From: Verrucomicrobiota bacterium
Lineage (GTDB): Bacteria > Verrucomicrobiota > Verrucomicrobiia > Palsa-1439
NCBI GenBank assembly: GCA_016871575.1
Contig: VHCW01000042.1
Coordinates: 1 to 38,280 of the forward strand
DNA length: 38,280 bases
Direction of reading: 5' to 3'
In this document: in pieces, positions 7,725 through 15,793 of the stretch
Layout: every line of letters begins with the position of its first letter
Numbering within the stretch: position 1 is the first letter of the stretch
Translations under genes and position numbers: made by a program
The notes under the pieces: generated by a model
What the model saw: only the letters and a program-made list of their open reading frames with translations
Databases searched by the model: none
What the model was told of the DNA's origin: nothing

Positions 7725-10292
7725 TTACCGACCGGGCGCTAACAGCCGGTCCGGCGCCTGCGACCAGTAGGGCGGCAGGTTGTCGCTCAGCGAGATCGAA
7801 TAATCTTCCATCGTCCCCTGGGGCGCTCGCGACGGCGCAACCGACCACGCCTGGCCGTCCTGTCCCGCTGGCACTTGGATTTTGAAATCAACTTTCAGCT
7901 TCTCACCGGTGTGACCGGCGGCGACTTCCTTGCCGGACGAATCGAACACCGTCAGTTTCGCCGTCTCGCCGGGGCCGGGCGATGTGAGCGTGACGGTGAA
8001 GACCTTCGTCTTCGGCGGCACGTAGAACCACAACCGTCCACTCTCGCCGAGCAACGCCAGTTCGCGGCCGAGGATGACGGCGTGGTCGTTGTGCAGCGTG
8101 ACTTGCCCGGCGTTGCGGACGGTGCTCAAGACAAGGTTGCAGATGCCGCCCGCAGGCACGGCGACTTCGATGTTGGCCGTCTTCCCGGGTTCGATAGTAC
8201 CGTTGGCGAGCATTTGCCGCGTTGCCGAGTAAAGGTTCCATCGCGCCACTTCAACGTTGGCCTTGCCGACTTTGCGAATGGTGACCGTGGCGCGGAATTT
8301 TTCGTTCGTGCCAAGCGATGCAACCATGCCGAAGTTACCGCGAAGCGAGACGGGCGCGAGTTTCGCCGGCGCAACCGTTTCGGCAAGGGACTTCAGCGGC
8401 TGGCCGTTGTAGGCAACTTCACGAACGGCTTTCGTGTCGAACGCGCGCGACTCGACCCATGCGCAGTAAGCGAGGTTGACGACGTTGTCGTTCTCGATCA
8501 GCTTGCGATAGGCGCGCAGGTCGGAGAGCGCATCTTGAAGCGCCATGAACTCGCCGCTGGCGCGCGCCCGGCTTGCCGCAACGCATTTCTCGGCGTGTGT
8601 GAGGCCCTTTTCGAGGAACGCGACGCGCGCGACGGCAACGGTGTCGTTCTTCGCCGCGCTCGCAGCGGCGTCGAGCAATTTCCGCCCGCGCGCGAACGCG
8701 TCCGCCGTGAAACACTCGTGGGCCATGCGCGGGTAAAGCGCCCAGTTCGCTTTCAGTCTTTCCTGCGCAGCTTTGAATCGCTCGCGGTTGGTCGTCGTGT
8801 AGTTCTCCCAGTAGTCGAAGTACGCCTTCACCGGCTTCGCCGCCGGGCCGAAGCCGTTGTAATACTCCGCCAGCACATCGTCGGCTTTCTTGTCGAGACA
8901 ACTCTGCCAACGGGCAAACAGATACGTCTGCGGTCCTTGTGTCGCCCACATCGCAGTGAGCGAATCGAAGTCGGTCGCGATCATGCCGTTCTTCGCGTGG
9001 TGGGCGAACTCGTCGGAGAACTGATGCGTGTAGAGAAACGGCATGCAGTAACCTTCGAGCGTGTAATTCGGACGGAGAAACAGTTTGCAGCCGGTCTTCG
9101 CCCAGCCCTGCCACATCGCGATGCACTGTTGGTGTTCCACTTCGGTGCGCGGGAAGAATGCGTCGGGCACCAAGCCGATCCAGACGTGGTCGTTGAGCGT
9201 CTCACGCACAGGCGGTGGCGCGTAGTTGACGTAGGCGTAGCCGGTGACAATGACGTCGCGATCGTGCTTCGCCGCCATCTCCTGCAGCGTCCGCCAGAAA
9301 CGCGCGTACCGGTCGGAGACGATTCCGTGTTTGCTGAAACGCTCGGGGTAGAGTTTCTCGTCGGGCCGCGGCACATCCCACGCCTTGCAGCGGTCGCAGA
9401 CGCAACGTCCAAAGACATCGTTCTCGCAGCCGTTGATGTTCGGTTTGTTGTCGGGACTGGCGGCGCACGCCTTGAGCCAGTTCTCGATGATTTGCGCGTG
9501 GAAACCAGGGTTCGAGACGCACATGGCGGTCCGGTCGCCGCGATTGCCGTATTGGGGGCCGCGTTTGCCGTCGTCGAGCAGGTTGAACCAATCCGGGTGC
9601 TCCTTGCCGTATCGCTCCCACCACGTCGTAAACGAGTGTCCCCAGCGCATCTTCCGCGAATGTCCCATGCGCTGGCGGCGCAGCCATTTCTCCTGGTCAG
9701 CACGCACTTTCTTCAGTGCCTTCGGTGAGAACGTGTCGCCGCCCGACGCGCCGGGCCGTCCATCCAGCGTGCTGCGCAACCGGCGGATGATCAATTGCGG
9801 TGAGACTGTCTTGTTCGTGTCGGGTACGATGATGGTCTTTGTCGCCGGCACGTGCTCGCCGAGTTCTCCGGGCCAGAGCCAGCGAACGCCCATCACACTT
9901 TCCAGCAGTTCATAAACGCCGAACAATGTTCCCGCCCACGTGTCTGGATTGAGCGGCTTGCCATCGCTGTCGCGGCCCTCAATGTGGAGCGCGTTGTTTT
10001 CCGTGTGCAACGTGAACGAATCCGGGGAAAGTTTCGTAGTGGCTGGACTCAGGTACACCCGTGCGAGTCCTTTTGGTTCTTGCCCTTGGTTTACGACGGC
10101 CAGTTTTGCGCCGGTTGCCTTCTCGACGTGATAAACAAGTTCCTCTGCCGCATACTTCAGAACCTGCGAAGGTGCGGCAGGCAAGACGACGACGGCTCTG
10201 GCTTGGCCCTCGATGACGAGCGGCACCTCGGCGCGGCTGGCAGGGGACAGCAGAAACAGCGTGCAGGACAAGAGTGCTGGGTGGAGTTTCAT
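7725..10292 (-). CDS. secreted DUF4838 protein (glycoside-hydrolase-like), copy B
   Basis: An 855-aa protein with signal peptide MKLHPALLSCTLFLLSPASRA. An alpha-glucuronidase/GH20-like N-terminal domain follows (KYAAEELVYHVEKATGAKL, then FGVYELLESVMGVRWLWPGE, about 40-170). A large DUF4838 barrel comes next, containing a C-x-C-x2-C cluster at Cys297, 299 and 302, and a beta-rich C-terminal region about 690-850 completes it. DUF4838 proteins occur in glycan-degradation loci but have no activity I can name. The start at 10292 has GGGAG upstream and overlaps the UroD-like stop as ATGA, so a longer frame to 10421 is rejected. It is the last gene of the minus array and ends 4 nt from the convergent operon. 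It is a distant paralogue of the 18326-20728 gene. Confidence 0.85.
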   Translation of the reverse strand: MKLHPALLSCTLFLLSPASRAEVPLVIEGQARAVVVLPAAPSQVLKYAAEELVYHVEKATGAKLAVVNQGQEPKGLARVYLSPATTKLSPDSFTLHTENNALHIEGRDSDGKPLNPDTWAGTLFGVYELLESVMGVRWLWPGELGEHVPATKTIIVPDTNKTVSPQLIIRRLRSTLDGRPGASGGDTFSPKALKKVRADQEKWLRRQRMGHSRKMRWGHSFTTWWERYGKEHPDWFNLLDDGKRGPQYGNRGDRTAMCVSNPGFHAQIIENWLKACAASPDNKPNINGCENDVFGRCVCDRCKAWDVPRPDEKLYPERFSKHGIVSDRYARFWRTLQEMAAKHDRDVIVTGYAYVNYAPPPVRETLNDHVWIGLVPDAFFPRTEVEHQQCIAMWQGWAKTGCKLFLRPNYTLEGYCMPFLYTHQFSDEFAHHAKNGMIATDFDSLTAMWATQGPQTYLFARWQSCLDKKADDVLAEYYNGFGPAAKPVKAYFDYWENYTTTNRERFKAAQERLKANWALYPRMAHECFTADAFARGRKLLDAAASAAKNDTVAVARVAFLEKGLTHAEKCVAASRARASGEFMALQDALSDLRAYRKLIENDNVVNLAYCAWVESRAFDTKAVREVAYNGQPLKSLAETVAPAKLAPVSLRGNFGMVASLGTNEKFRATVTIRKVGKANVEVARWNLYSATRQMLANGTIEPGKTANIEVAVPAGGICNLVLSTVRNAGQVTLHNDHAVILGRELALLGESGRLWFYVPPKTKVFTVTLTSPGPGETAKLTVFDSSGKEVAAGHTGEKLKVDFKIQVPAGQDGQAWSVAPSRAPQGTMEDYSISLSDNLPPYWSQAPDRLLAPGR
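7730..7751. terminator. weak hairpin at the convergent 3' ends
   Basis: Arms GACCGG (7730-7735) and CCGGTC (7746-7751) with a 10-nt loop lie inside the last codons of the minus-strand gene and just after the plus operon stop. There is no T-run on either side, so a terminator role is only a possibility. Confidence 0.2.
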
Positions 10293-11383
10293 GGTTGCTC
10301 CCGTGGGATGTTCGATTTTGTGAATTGCTGACGGAGGTCTTCGACGGTCTCGAAGATGCTTGCGACTTGCGCGTCGGTGACGGTGTTGTCCATGTTGATG
10401 CAACAGACGCCGGTCAGCCACGGGTTCGCTGAGTGGCTTACCAAACGGATGATCGTTGCGCGAATCTCCTCCGTCGTCTGCCGTGTGATGCCGACGGGGT
10501 CAAGACGGATGTTCAGGAACGTGTGGGGTAGATGTTTGCGGACTTCCGCGATGTCGCCGCCCCAGCCGACATCGAGGAAATCCAAGTGCGGCACCTTTGC
10601 ATAGCTCGCAGCAAAACGGTGCGGGTCTTTGCCGCAGTGGTGGATGCCGAATGGGCGGTGGCGATTGCTCCACGCCGCGTCAATCGGCAACACAAGCCGC
10701 TCGTAGTCCTCGGCGGAAATCATCGTGTTGGAGCATTCCGAGTGCAGCCAGACCGGCTGGCGGAAGTGGCGCACAGTGCGGTTGACAGAAACGGAACTGC
10801 TGCTGGTTTCGGCTTCGATACCGTTGGCAAACCGTTCGATGACGGCGGCAATGTTGCGGAACGCCATTGCGACCGGCTCCGGCGAGTCGGCCATGTCGAG
10901 GAACAACTCCTGTCCACGCAAATCGAGCGCGAGGTTGAGGACGCCAGACCAATTGATGTCGCCGAGCAGGTAGCCGTAGCGTGTTTTCAGCGTGTCGCGC
11001 AGTCGCTCGAATCGTTTGAATGTCGCGCTGCGGAATGGCGCTTCAGCATCCACGTCGAGCCGGTCGCGATTGGCAGGAATGATGTCGGGCGGGGCGTCGG
11101 CGCGGTAGCGGACTTCGCAGCCGAGCATCTCCGATAGCAAGTAGCCGGCGGCGTTGTGAACCGCGCCGATGATTGGCAGGTCGCGGTTGCGGTCGGCGCC
11201 GAGACCGTGGCGGCCAAATCGTTCGTGGAGCACCGATTCCATTCGTCGTTCGCTCTCGACACGTTTGGCGGGGTGATAGAAGAAGTCCTCGTCGAAGCTG
11301 ATACCGGCGTGGGCGTGCCACCACGATGGGTGCAGCACAATCTCCACCGGCAACATCGTGTGGTCATGTTGGCTTGGAGTCAT
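10289..11383 (-). CDS. UroD/MtaA-family protein with a corrinoid-methyltransferase-type H-x-C...C motif
   Basis: A 364-aa cytoplasmic protein (no signal peptide) of the uroporphyrinogen-decarboxylase superfamily. Recognisable segments are CSNTMISAEDYERLVLP, GIHHCGKDP, and VCCINMDNTVTDAQV near the end. In the methylcobamide:CoM methyltransferases (MtaA/MtbA) of this superfamily, zinc is held by H-x-C and a later Cys. Here His248-x-Cys250 and Cys327/328 sit at the matching places, so a methyltransferase role is more likely than haem synthesis. ATG 11383 overlaps the GH28 stop as ATGA, and its own stop overlaps the DUF4838 start the same way. A longer frame to 11593 would lie inside the GH28 gene. 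No corrinoid-binding partner is in the window. A role in demethylating methyl-ether or methyl-ester sugars is inferred only from context. Confidence 0.8.
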   Translation of the reverse strand: MTPSQHDHTMLPVEIVLHPSWWHAHAGISFDEDFFYHPAKRVESERRMESVLHERFGRHGLGADRNRDLPIIGAVHNAAGYLLSEMLGCEVRYRADAPPDIIPANRDRLDVDAEAPFRSATFKRFERLRDTLKTRYGYLLGDINWSGVLNLALDLRGQELFLDMADSPEPVAMAFRNIAAVIERFANGIEAETSSSSVSVNRTVRHFRQPVWLHSECSNTMISAEDYERLVLPIDAAWSNRHRPFGIHHCGKDPHRFAASYAKVPHLDFLDVGWGGDIAEVRKHLPHTFLNIRLDPVGITRQTTEEIRATIIRLVSHSANPWLTGVCCINMDNTVTDAQVASIFETVEDLRQQFTKSNIPREQP

Positions 11384-12810
11384 TTGCTGTCTTGTACCAC
11401 ATTGCGGCAGTTTTTCATTTGCAAAGGCGGACCGCTGGCTGCCTTGATGTTCACGTTCGACATGACCAGTCCATTGACATCGGTGGCAGTCAGGCCGGTC
11501 TTGGCCGAAATCGAGAGGCGCTCCAACGTCACGTTTTCGATGGATTGTTCGGGCAGCCCGGTGATTTCCACGGCGGCGCGTGCTCCTTCGCAAGAAACAT
11601 TCTGAATGTGGATTCTGCGAAACAACGGGGCTTTGCCTTCACTCGTGACGGCCCAGGCTTTGTAGAAAGTGTTGATCAACACTGCGCTCCCTAAAATGTT
11701 TTTCATCGTAATCCCGCGAACCCACACGTCCTCGACCACACCACCGCGGCCACGTGCGCTTTTCAGGCGCACCCCGTACAGCGTCCCGTCGTACACGCAA
11801 TCATGGACCAGCACGTGCCGCACATCGCCCGACATGTCGCTGCCGATCACCGCGCCGCCGTGGCCGCGTTTGGTGAGGCAGTAGCGGATGACGACGTTTT
11901 CCGTGGGGCGGCCCACGCGCCAGCCGTCTTCATTCAGCCCGGATTTCAAGCAGATGCAGTCGTCGCCGGTGTCCAGCGTGCAATACTCCACCAGCGCGTT
12001 CCGGCAGGAGTCGAGGTTGATGCCGTCATTGTTGGGACCTTTGGGGGGGCCGGCGTTCTGGACGGTCACGCCACGGACGATCACGTTCTCGCAGTAAATG
12101 CACTGGATGGTCCAGAACGGCCCCGCGTCGAGCGAGATGCCCTCGATCAGCACGTTGCGGCAATTGATGGGCGAGATGAACTGAGGCCGAAGTGGTTTGT
12201 CTGGAGTGCCGAAGACCCGATCTGCGACGGGTACACCGCGTCGGCCATAATCGAGCAAGAGCGCGGCCATATCGTTCTGGCGCTCCAGCCATCCCCACCA
12301 GGGTTTCCCTTGGCCAGCGAGCGTGCCTTGGCCGGTGATGGCGATGTTCTCGCAATCCCGCGCATAAACCAGCGGCGAGTAGTTGTAACATTCGAATCCA
12401 GCCCAGCGGGTGAACACCACTGGCAGATAGTCCTTTGGATCAGTGCTGAACAACAACACGGCATCCTTCTCCAGATGCAATTCAATGTTACTCTTCAAGT
12501 GAACCGCCCCGGTCAACCACGTTCCCGCCGGCACCAGCACTCGTCCACCACCTGCTTTGGAGCATGCCTCGATTGCCTGCTTAATCGCCGCCGTGCACAG
12601 GGTCTTGCCGCCGCTCACCGCTCCGTGGTCACGGATATTGACGACTCGTTTCGGAAAAACGGGGCGCTTTGGTTGTGGCATCGCGAACGGTGTGCGAACC
12701 GGTTCGATCTCCGTTGGTAGCATGGATGCGCCAATGCGTTTCGCATCTGTCTGCGCTATCGCACCCACCGCCCAAGTCAGTCCCAGCGTAAGAAGCAGTC
12801 GTGTGTTCAT
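11380..12810 (-). CDS. GH28 polygalacturonase-family glycoside hydrolase
   Basis: A 476-aa protein with signal peptide MNTRLLLTLGLTWAVGAIAQ and a right-handed beta-helix of the GH28 type. It opens with the usual VVNIRDHGAVSGGKTLCTAAI strand-turn. All four GH28 active-site blocks are present: Asn260-Asn-Asp262 for NTD, Asp283-Asp284 (GDDC), Gly316-His317-Gly318 and Arg348-Leu-Lys350 for R-x-K. It should therefore hydrolyse alpha-linked galacturonic acid or a related pectic or acidic glycan. The variant NND block and long N-terminal region fit exo-acting or unsaturated-oligomer-specific members, though that is inference. ATG 12810 has GAGG upstream; the longer frame to 12951 lies in the neighbouring gene. 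It is coupled by ATGA to the UroD-like gene downstream and sits 10 nt after the GH28-like paralogue. Confidence 0.93.
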   Translation of the reverse strand: MNTRLLLTLGLTWAVGAIAQTDAKRIGASMLPTEIEPVRTPFAMPQPKRPVFPKRVVNIRDHGAVSGGKTLCTAAIKQAIEACSKAGGGRVLVPAGTWLTGAVHLKSNIELHLEKDAVLLFSTDPKDYLPVVFTRWAGFECYNYSPLVYARDCENIAITGQGTLAGQGKPWWGWLERQNDMAALLLDYGRRGVPVADRVFGTPDKPLRPQFISPINCRNVLIEGISLDAGPFWTIQCIYCENVIVRGVTVQNAGPPKGPNNDGINLDSCRNALVEYCTLDTGDDCICLKSGLNEDGWRVGRPTENVVIRYCLTKRGHGGAVIGSDMSGDVRHVLVHDCVYDGTLYGVRLKSARGRGGVVEDVWVRGITMKNILGSAVLINTFYKAWAVTSEGKAPLFRRIHIQNVSCEGARAAVEITGLPEQSIENVTLERLSISAKTGLTATDVNGLVMSNVNIKAASGPPLQMKNCRNVVQDSK

Positions 12811-12820
12811 AGTTGATTCC

Positions 12821-14401
12821 TCATTTGACCGACAACGCGTCCTTCGGCACTTCAGGCGCGACATCGGCAGGCTTGGTTGCGCTTCGGAGATCATTTGCAA
12901 TGAGCGCAATATTGCGGCTGCGGTCGCCGGTGAGTTTAACGAAGATGCCACGTGGCGCGCAACCGGAGATCAAGGCCCCGTTGGTCTGCCGCAGCCAGAT
13001 CAGCGCCGGCGTTTGCGCGACGCTTTGCGCGGTGAGATTGGACACCGTTACGTCCTGCGCGTCATCGAAGAACAAGGCGGGACGCTGGTCGGGCTGGGCG
13101 AACCGCAGGTCGAGATGCGTGAGCCGTACGTTGCGCGCGTGACGAACCCAGAAACCGTAAGCCGGCAGCCGCCCCGCCTCGCGGTTCTTGAACATCTCGA
13201 CTCCTTCGGGCGCGAACATGAAAAACTCCGGATACCGCTCAGGCCATTCGGGCACGTCGCGCAATGCGTCTTCCCTGATGCCGCCGCCCTTGAACGTGAT
13301 GCGGATGTTGTCCAGCGTGATGTTCTCGACCGGATGGTCCGGTAGTCCGGTGATCGCGCAGCCGGTCAGGTTCGTTACGTCTTCAGCCTGCACGTTGCGG
13401 ATAATAACGTTTCGCAAGATGCCGGGCGATGGTGTTTCCTGGCCGCGACCGCGGTTGCCGAGCCGCACGAAAATGGGATTTGCCACGCTGTGCATGTTAA
13501 TGTTGGAAATCCTTACCCGCTCCAGCTTTCCACCGTCAACCAATTCGAGGGAGATGCCGCAGCCTGAGTTGGTCACCACGCAATCGGAGACGGAGAAGTT
13601 GATGAAACCGCCTGTCGAATCGGTGCCGCACTTGATGGCGTTGCAACGGCTGCTGAGGATGCAGTTGGTCACCACGACGTTCTCGCACGGCCGGTCGGAG
13701 GTGCTTTTCAGGCAGAGCGAGTCGTCACGCGAGATGATCCGGCAGTTGGCGATGCGCACGTCCTTGCAGCCGTCGAGGTCCAGGCCGTCTGTGTTGGTCG
13801 GCCCGACGTTCTCCACGGTGATGCCCTCGATCAACACGTCTTCGCAGGCCAGGTAGTTCTGCATCCAGAACGCCGAGCGTTTCAGGGTGATGTCGCGGAT
13901 CTTCACGTTGCGACACTCGCTGAACCGCAGCACCAGCGGCCTCATGCCTTCCTTCGTCTTGCGGGACCGGATGCTGCCGATGAGCGCCTTCATTTCGGCG
14001 CCCCAACTTTGGCCGTCAATCGTTCCGCGGCCCTCGATGGCGACGTTCTCGGCCTTTTCCGCCGTGATCAGACTGCAACGCCCGTGCTCCGTTGTGAACC
14101 GCGACGGAAACGCGTGCGGGTTTTCCGGATAGTCCGACGGATTCGGGCTGCCGAGCAGCGTCGCGCCGCGCTCGACGTGCAGCGTCACGTGGCTTTTCAG
14201 GACGAGTGATCCAGAGAGATAGGTGCCGCCAGTCAGCCGCACTGTTCCGCCGCCGGCGGCTGCGCACGCATCAATCGTCTTCTGTATCGCCTGCGTGCAA
14301 AGCGTCTTCCCATCGCCCACCGCACCGTAATTGGTGACGGAAAACGCATGCAGCGTGGCTAGCGGAGTCAGCAGGAGGGTGAAAGCCAGAATGTGTTTCA
14401 T
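12821..14401 (-). CDS. GH28-like beta-helix protein lacking two catalytic blocks
   Basis: A 526-aa protein with signal peptide MKHILAFTLLLTPLATLHA and a GH28-type right-handed beta-helix (FSVTNYGAVGDGKTLCTQAI). The aspartate blocks are kept: Asn203-Thr-Asp205 (TNTDGLDLDGC) and Asp226-Asp227 (SRDDSLCLKS). The GHG block is replaced by SRCNAIKCGT near 251-260, and no R-x-K block follows at the expected place (GCGISLELVDGG). About 150 C-terminal residues beyond the usual GH28 core form further helix coils. The start overlaps the upstream GH50-like stop as ATGA. It could be a GH28 relative with changed specificity or a glycan-binding helix. It belongs to the set of six genes sharing the LLLxPLAxLHA-type signal peptide. 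Confidence 0.87.
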   Translation of the reverse strand: MKHILAFTLLLTPLATLHAFSVTNYGAVGDGKTLCTQAIQKTIDACAAAGGGTVRLTGGTYLSGSLVLKSHVTLHVERGATLLGSPNPSDYPENPHAFPSRFTTEHGRCSLITAEKAENVAIEGRGTIDGQSWGAEMKALIGSIRSRKTKEGMRPLVLRFSECRNVKIRDITLKRSAFWMQNYLACEDVLIEGITVENVGPTNTDGLDLDGCKDVRIANCRIISRDDSLCLKSTSDRPCENVVVTNCILSSRCNAIKCGTDSTGGFINFSVSDCVVTNSGCGISLELVDGGKLERVRISNINMHSVANPIFVRLGNRGRGQETPSPGILRNVIIRNVQAEDVTNLTGCAITGLPDHPVENITLDNIRITFKGGGIREDALRDVPEWPERYPEFFMFAPEGVEMFKNREAGRLPAYGFWVRHARNVRLTHLDLRFAQPDQRPALFFDDAQDVTVSNLTAQSVAQTPALIWLRQTNGALISGCAPRGIFVKLTGDRSRNIALIANDLRSATKPADVAPEVPKDALSVK

Positions 14402-15765
14402 GGCGCGAGTTCCTTCAGGCGTTTCAGTGCGGTAGCGAAACCCTCACGATAGACGCGCACAAAGGTGTCGCGCGGGGTGCCGTCACTTCGCAGGATGCCC
14501 TGGCGAAGGCCGCGTCCGTGATTGGCGGGACGATCAATGTATTGGCAGCGGAGGTAGCCGAGCATGTATGGCTTGGCGAAGGTGGCCCGGAGAAAGTCGG
14601 CGGTGGCCTTTGCGGCAGCGGCTTCGTTGGGCATCTGTTCGAAAATGGTGCGCGGATGTTCAGCGGTGGGAAAACTGATTGTGTGATCACAGACGAGAAC
14701 GGGTTTGCCGGTGACTGCGTGAAGCCGGTCCATATCGGCTTCCGGGAAGTGTGTGCTGGCAGGATAGAGAGGCGAGTAACGATCGCCCGGCTGCACCGCG
14801 ACGGCGTCAATCCAGGGCGTCGCAGCCTTCAGCACCGACTCCGGCGCATCACCGGCCAGGTAGCGATCTCCGAAGACGAGATGATTCGGGTCGGCCTGAC
14901 GTTGGGCTTTGCCGACGACATCGTAAAAGCGCCGCGCGATCTGCGCGAGGAAGGCGTCATCGTCTTCTTGCACCACATGGCGGCCCACGGCGATGGCAGT
15001 GAGATTGGCGTCGCGGAGTTGGTCGAGCGAAGTGAGGGCCAGGCCGTAGATCTCGTTGAGGTCGTCGAGGCGATTGGCGTAGCATGTTTCGAGAAAGGCG
15101 GCGTAAGCTTGGCGGCCGGGCGCGGCGGGCGGCAGGCCGCGCAAGGCGCTGACCCACTCAGTGCCGCGCAGGGCGCGTGTCTTGATCAGGTCCCAAGTCG
15201 GCGTGTCAGTCCAGAAGTAGCCGATCACGAAGGGATTATTGCGGAGAGGAGCGGCGACCTTCGTGATGCGCTCGGTGACGTCCTTGACCCAAGCGGGATC
15301 GAACACATCGGGGAAATGGTAGCCGTTGGGAGAGTCGCGCTTTGGATCGGAGCGATGTTTCTCGATGGCCGCAAGCATGATGGTCGCAAACCACGGCGCT
15401 TTGGTTCTCAGTGGCGCGGGCGCGCCGTAGCCGAGAGTGGTGAGGTTCCAGTCAATAAACTGCGGCCGCAGTGTCCGGCTCCAAAACTCTTGCCACGCCG
15501 CATCGCCACGGACGTGGAGACCTTTCGCAGCGGGTTGCTGAAGCATGTCGAGGTGATTGATGCCCAGAGCCAGATAGGCGTGACCATCCGGTGTGACAAG
15601 GTGGTGGCGTTCATGTGTCTTGGCCAACCGAAAGAAGCCCGTGGGTCTGGATTGGAAGGAAGAGAGACCAAAATAAGAGTTGCCCTCAGTGGCGTGCAGC
15701 GCGGCTAGCGGGGCGAGCAATAGGCTGGTGAGGGCGTGGATGAAGAGAATGCGAGGTCTATTCAT
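14398..15765 (-). CDS. secreted GH50/agarase-like (GH-A barrel) protein with altered catalytic positions
   Basis: A 455-aa protein with signal peptide ending at LLLAPLAALHA (about residue 25). The motif FFRLAKTHERHHLVTPDGHAYLALGINH (residues 44-71) is the hallmark entry of GH50-type beta-agarases and relatives. A TIM barrel is expected after it. Where GH50 enzymes have a Y-F-x-D-N-E acid/base segment, this protein has GYFWTDTPTW (182-191), and where a nucleophile Glu is expected after GKP it has Asp360 (GKPVLVCDH). It is thus either a divergent subfamily using Asp residues or a non-catalytic relative. ATG 15765 begins the signal peptide; the ribosome binding site is weak. It lies 28 nt after the 15794 gene and overlaps the GH28-like gene by ATGA. 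Confidence 0.75.
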   Translation of the reverse strand: MNRPRILFIHALTSLLLAPLAALHATEGNSYFGLSSFQSRPTGFFRLAKTHERHHLVTPDGHAYLALGINHLDMLQQPAAKGLHVRGDAAWQEFWSRTLRPQFIDWNLTTLGYGAPAPLRTKAPWFATIMLAAIEKHRSDPKRDSPNGYHFPDVFDPAWVKDVTERITKVAAPLRNNPFVIGYFWTDTPTWDLIKTRALRGTEWVSALRGLPPAAPGRQAYAAFLETCYANRLDDLNEIYGLALTSLDQLRDANLTAIAVGRHVVQEDDDAFLAQIARRFYDVVGKAQRQADPNHLVFGDRYLAGDAPESVLKAATPWIDAVAVQPGDRYSPLYPASTHFPEADMDRLHAVTGKPVLVCDHTISFPTAEHPRTIFEQMPNEAAAAKATADFLRATFAKPYMLGYLRCQYIDRPANHGRGLRQGILRSDGTPRDTFVRVYREGFATALKRLKELAP

Positions 15766-15793
15766 GATGGTACTTTCGCCACTTCATATGAGT

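Noticed and set aside
11384-11593. 70-codon N-terminal extension of the UroD-like gene
   Set aside because: It is the shifted-frame reading of the GH28 gene end; the ATGA overlap at 11380-11383 marks the proper start.
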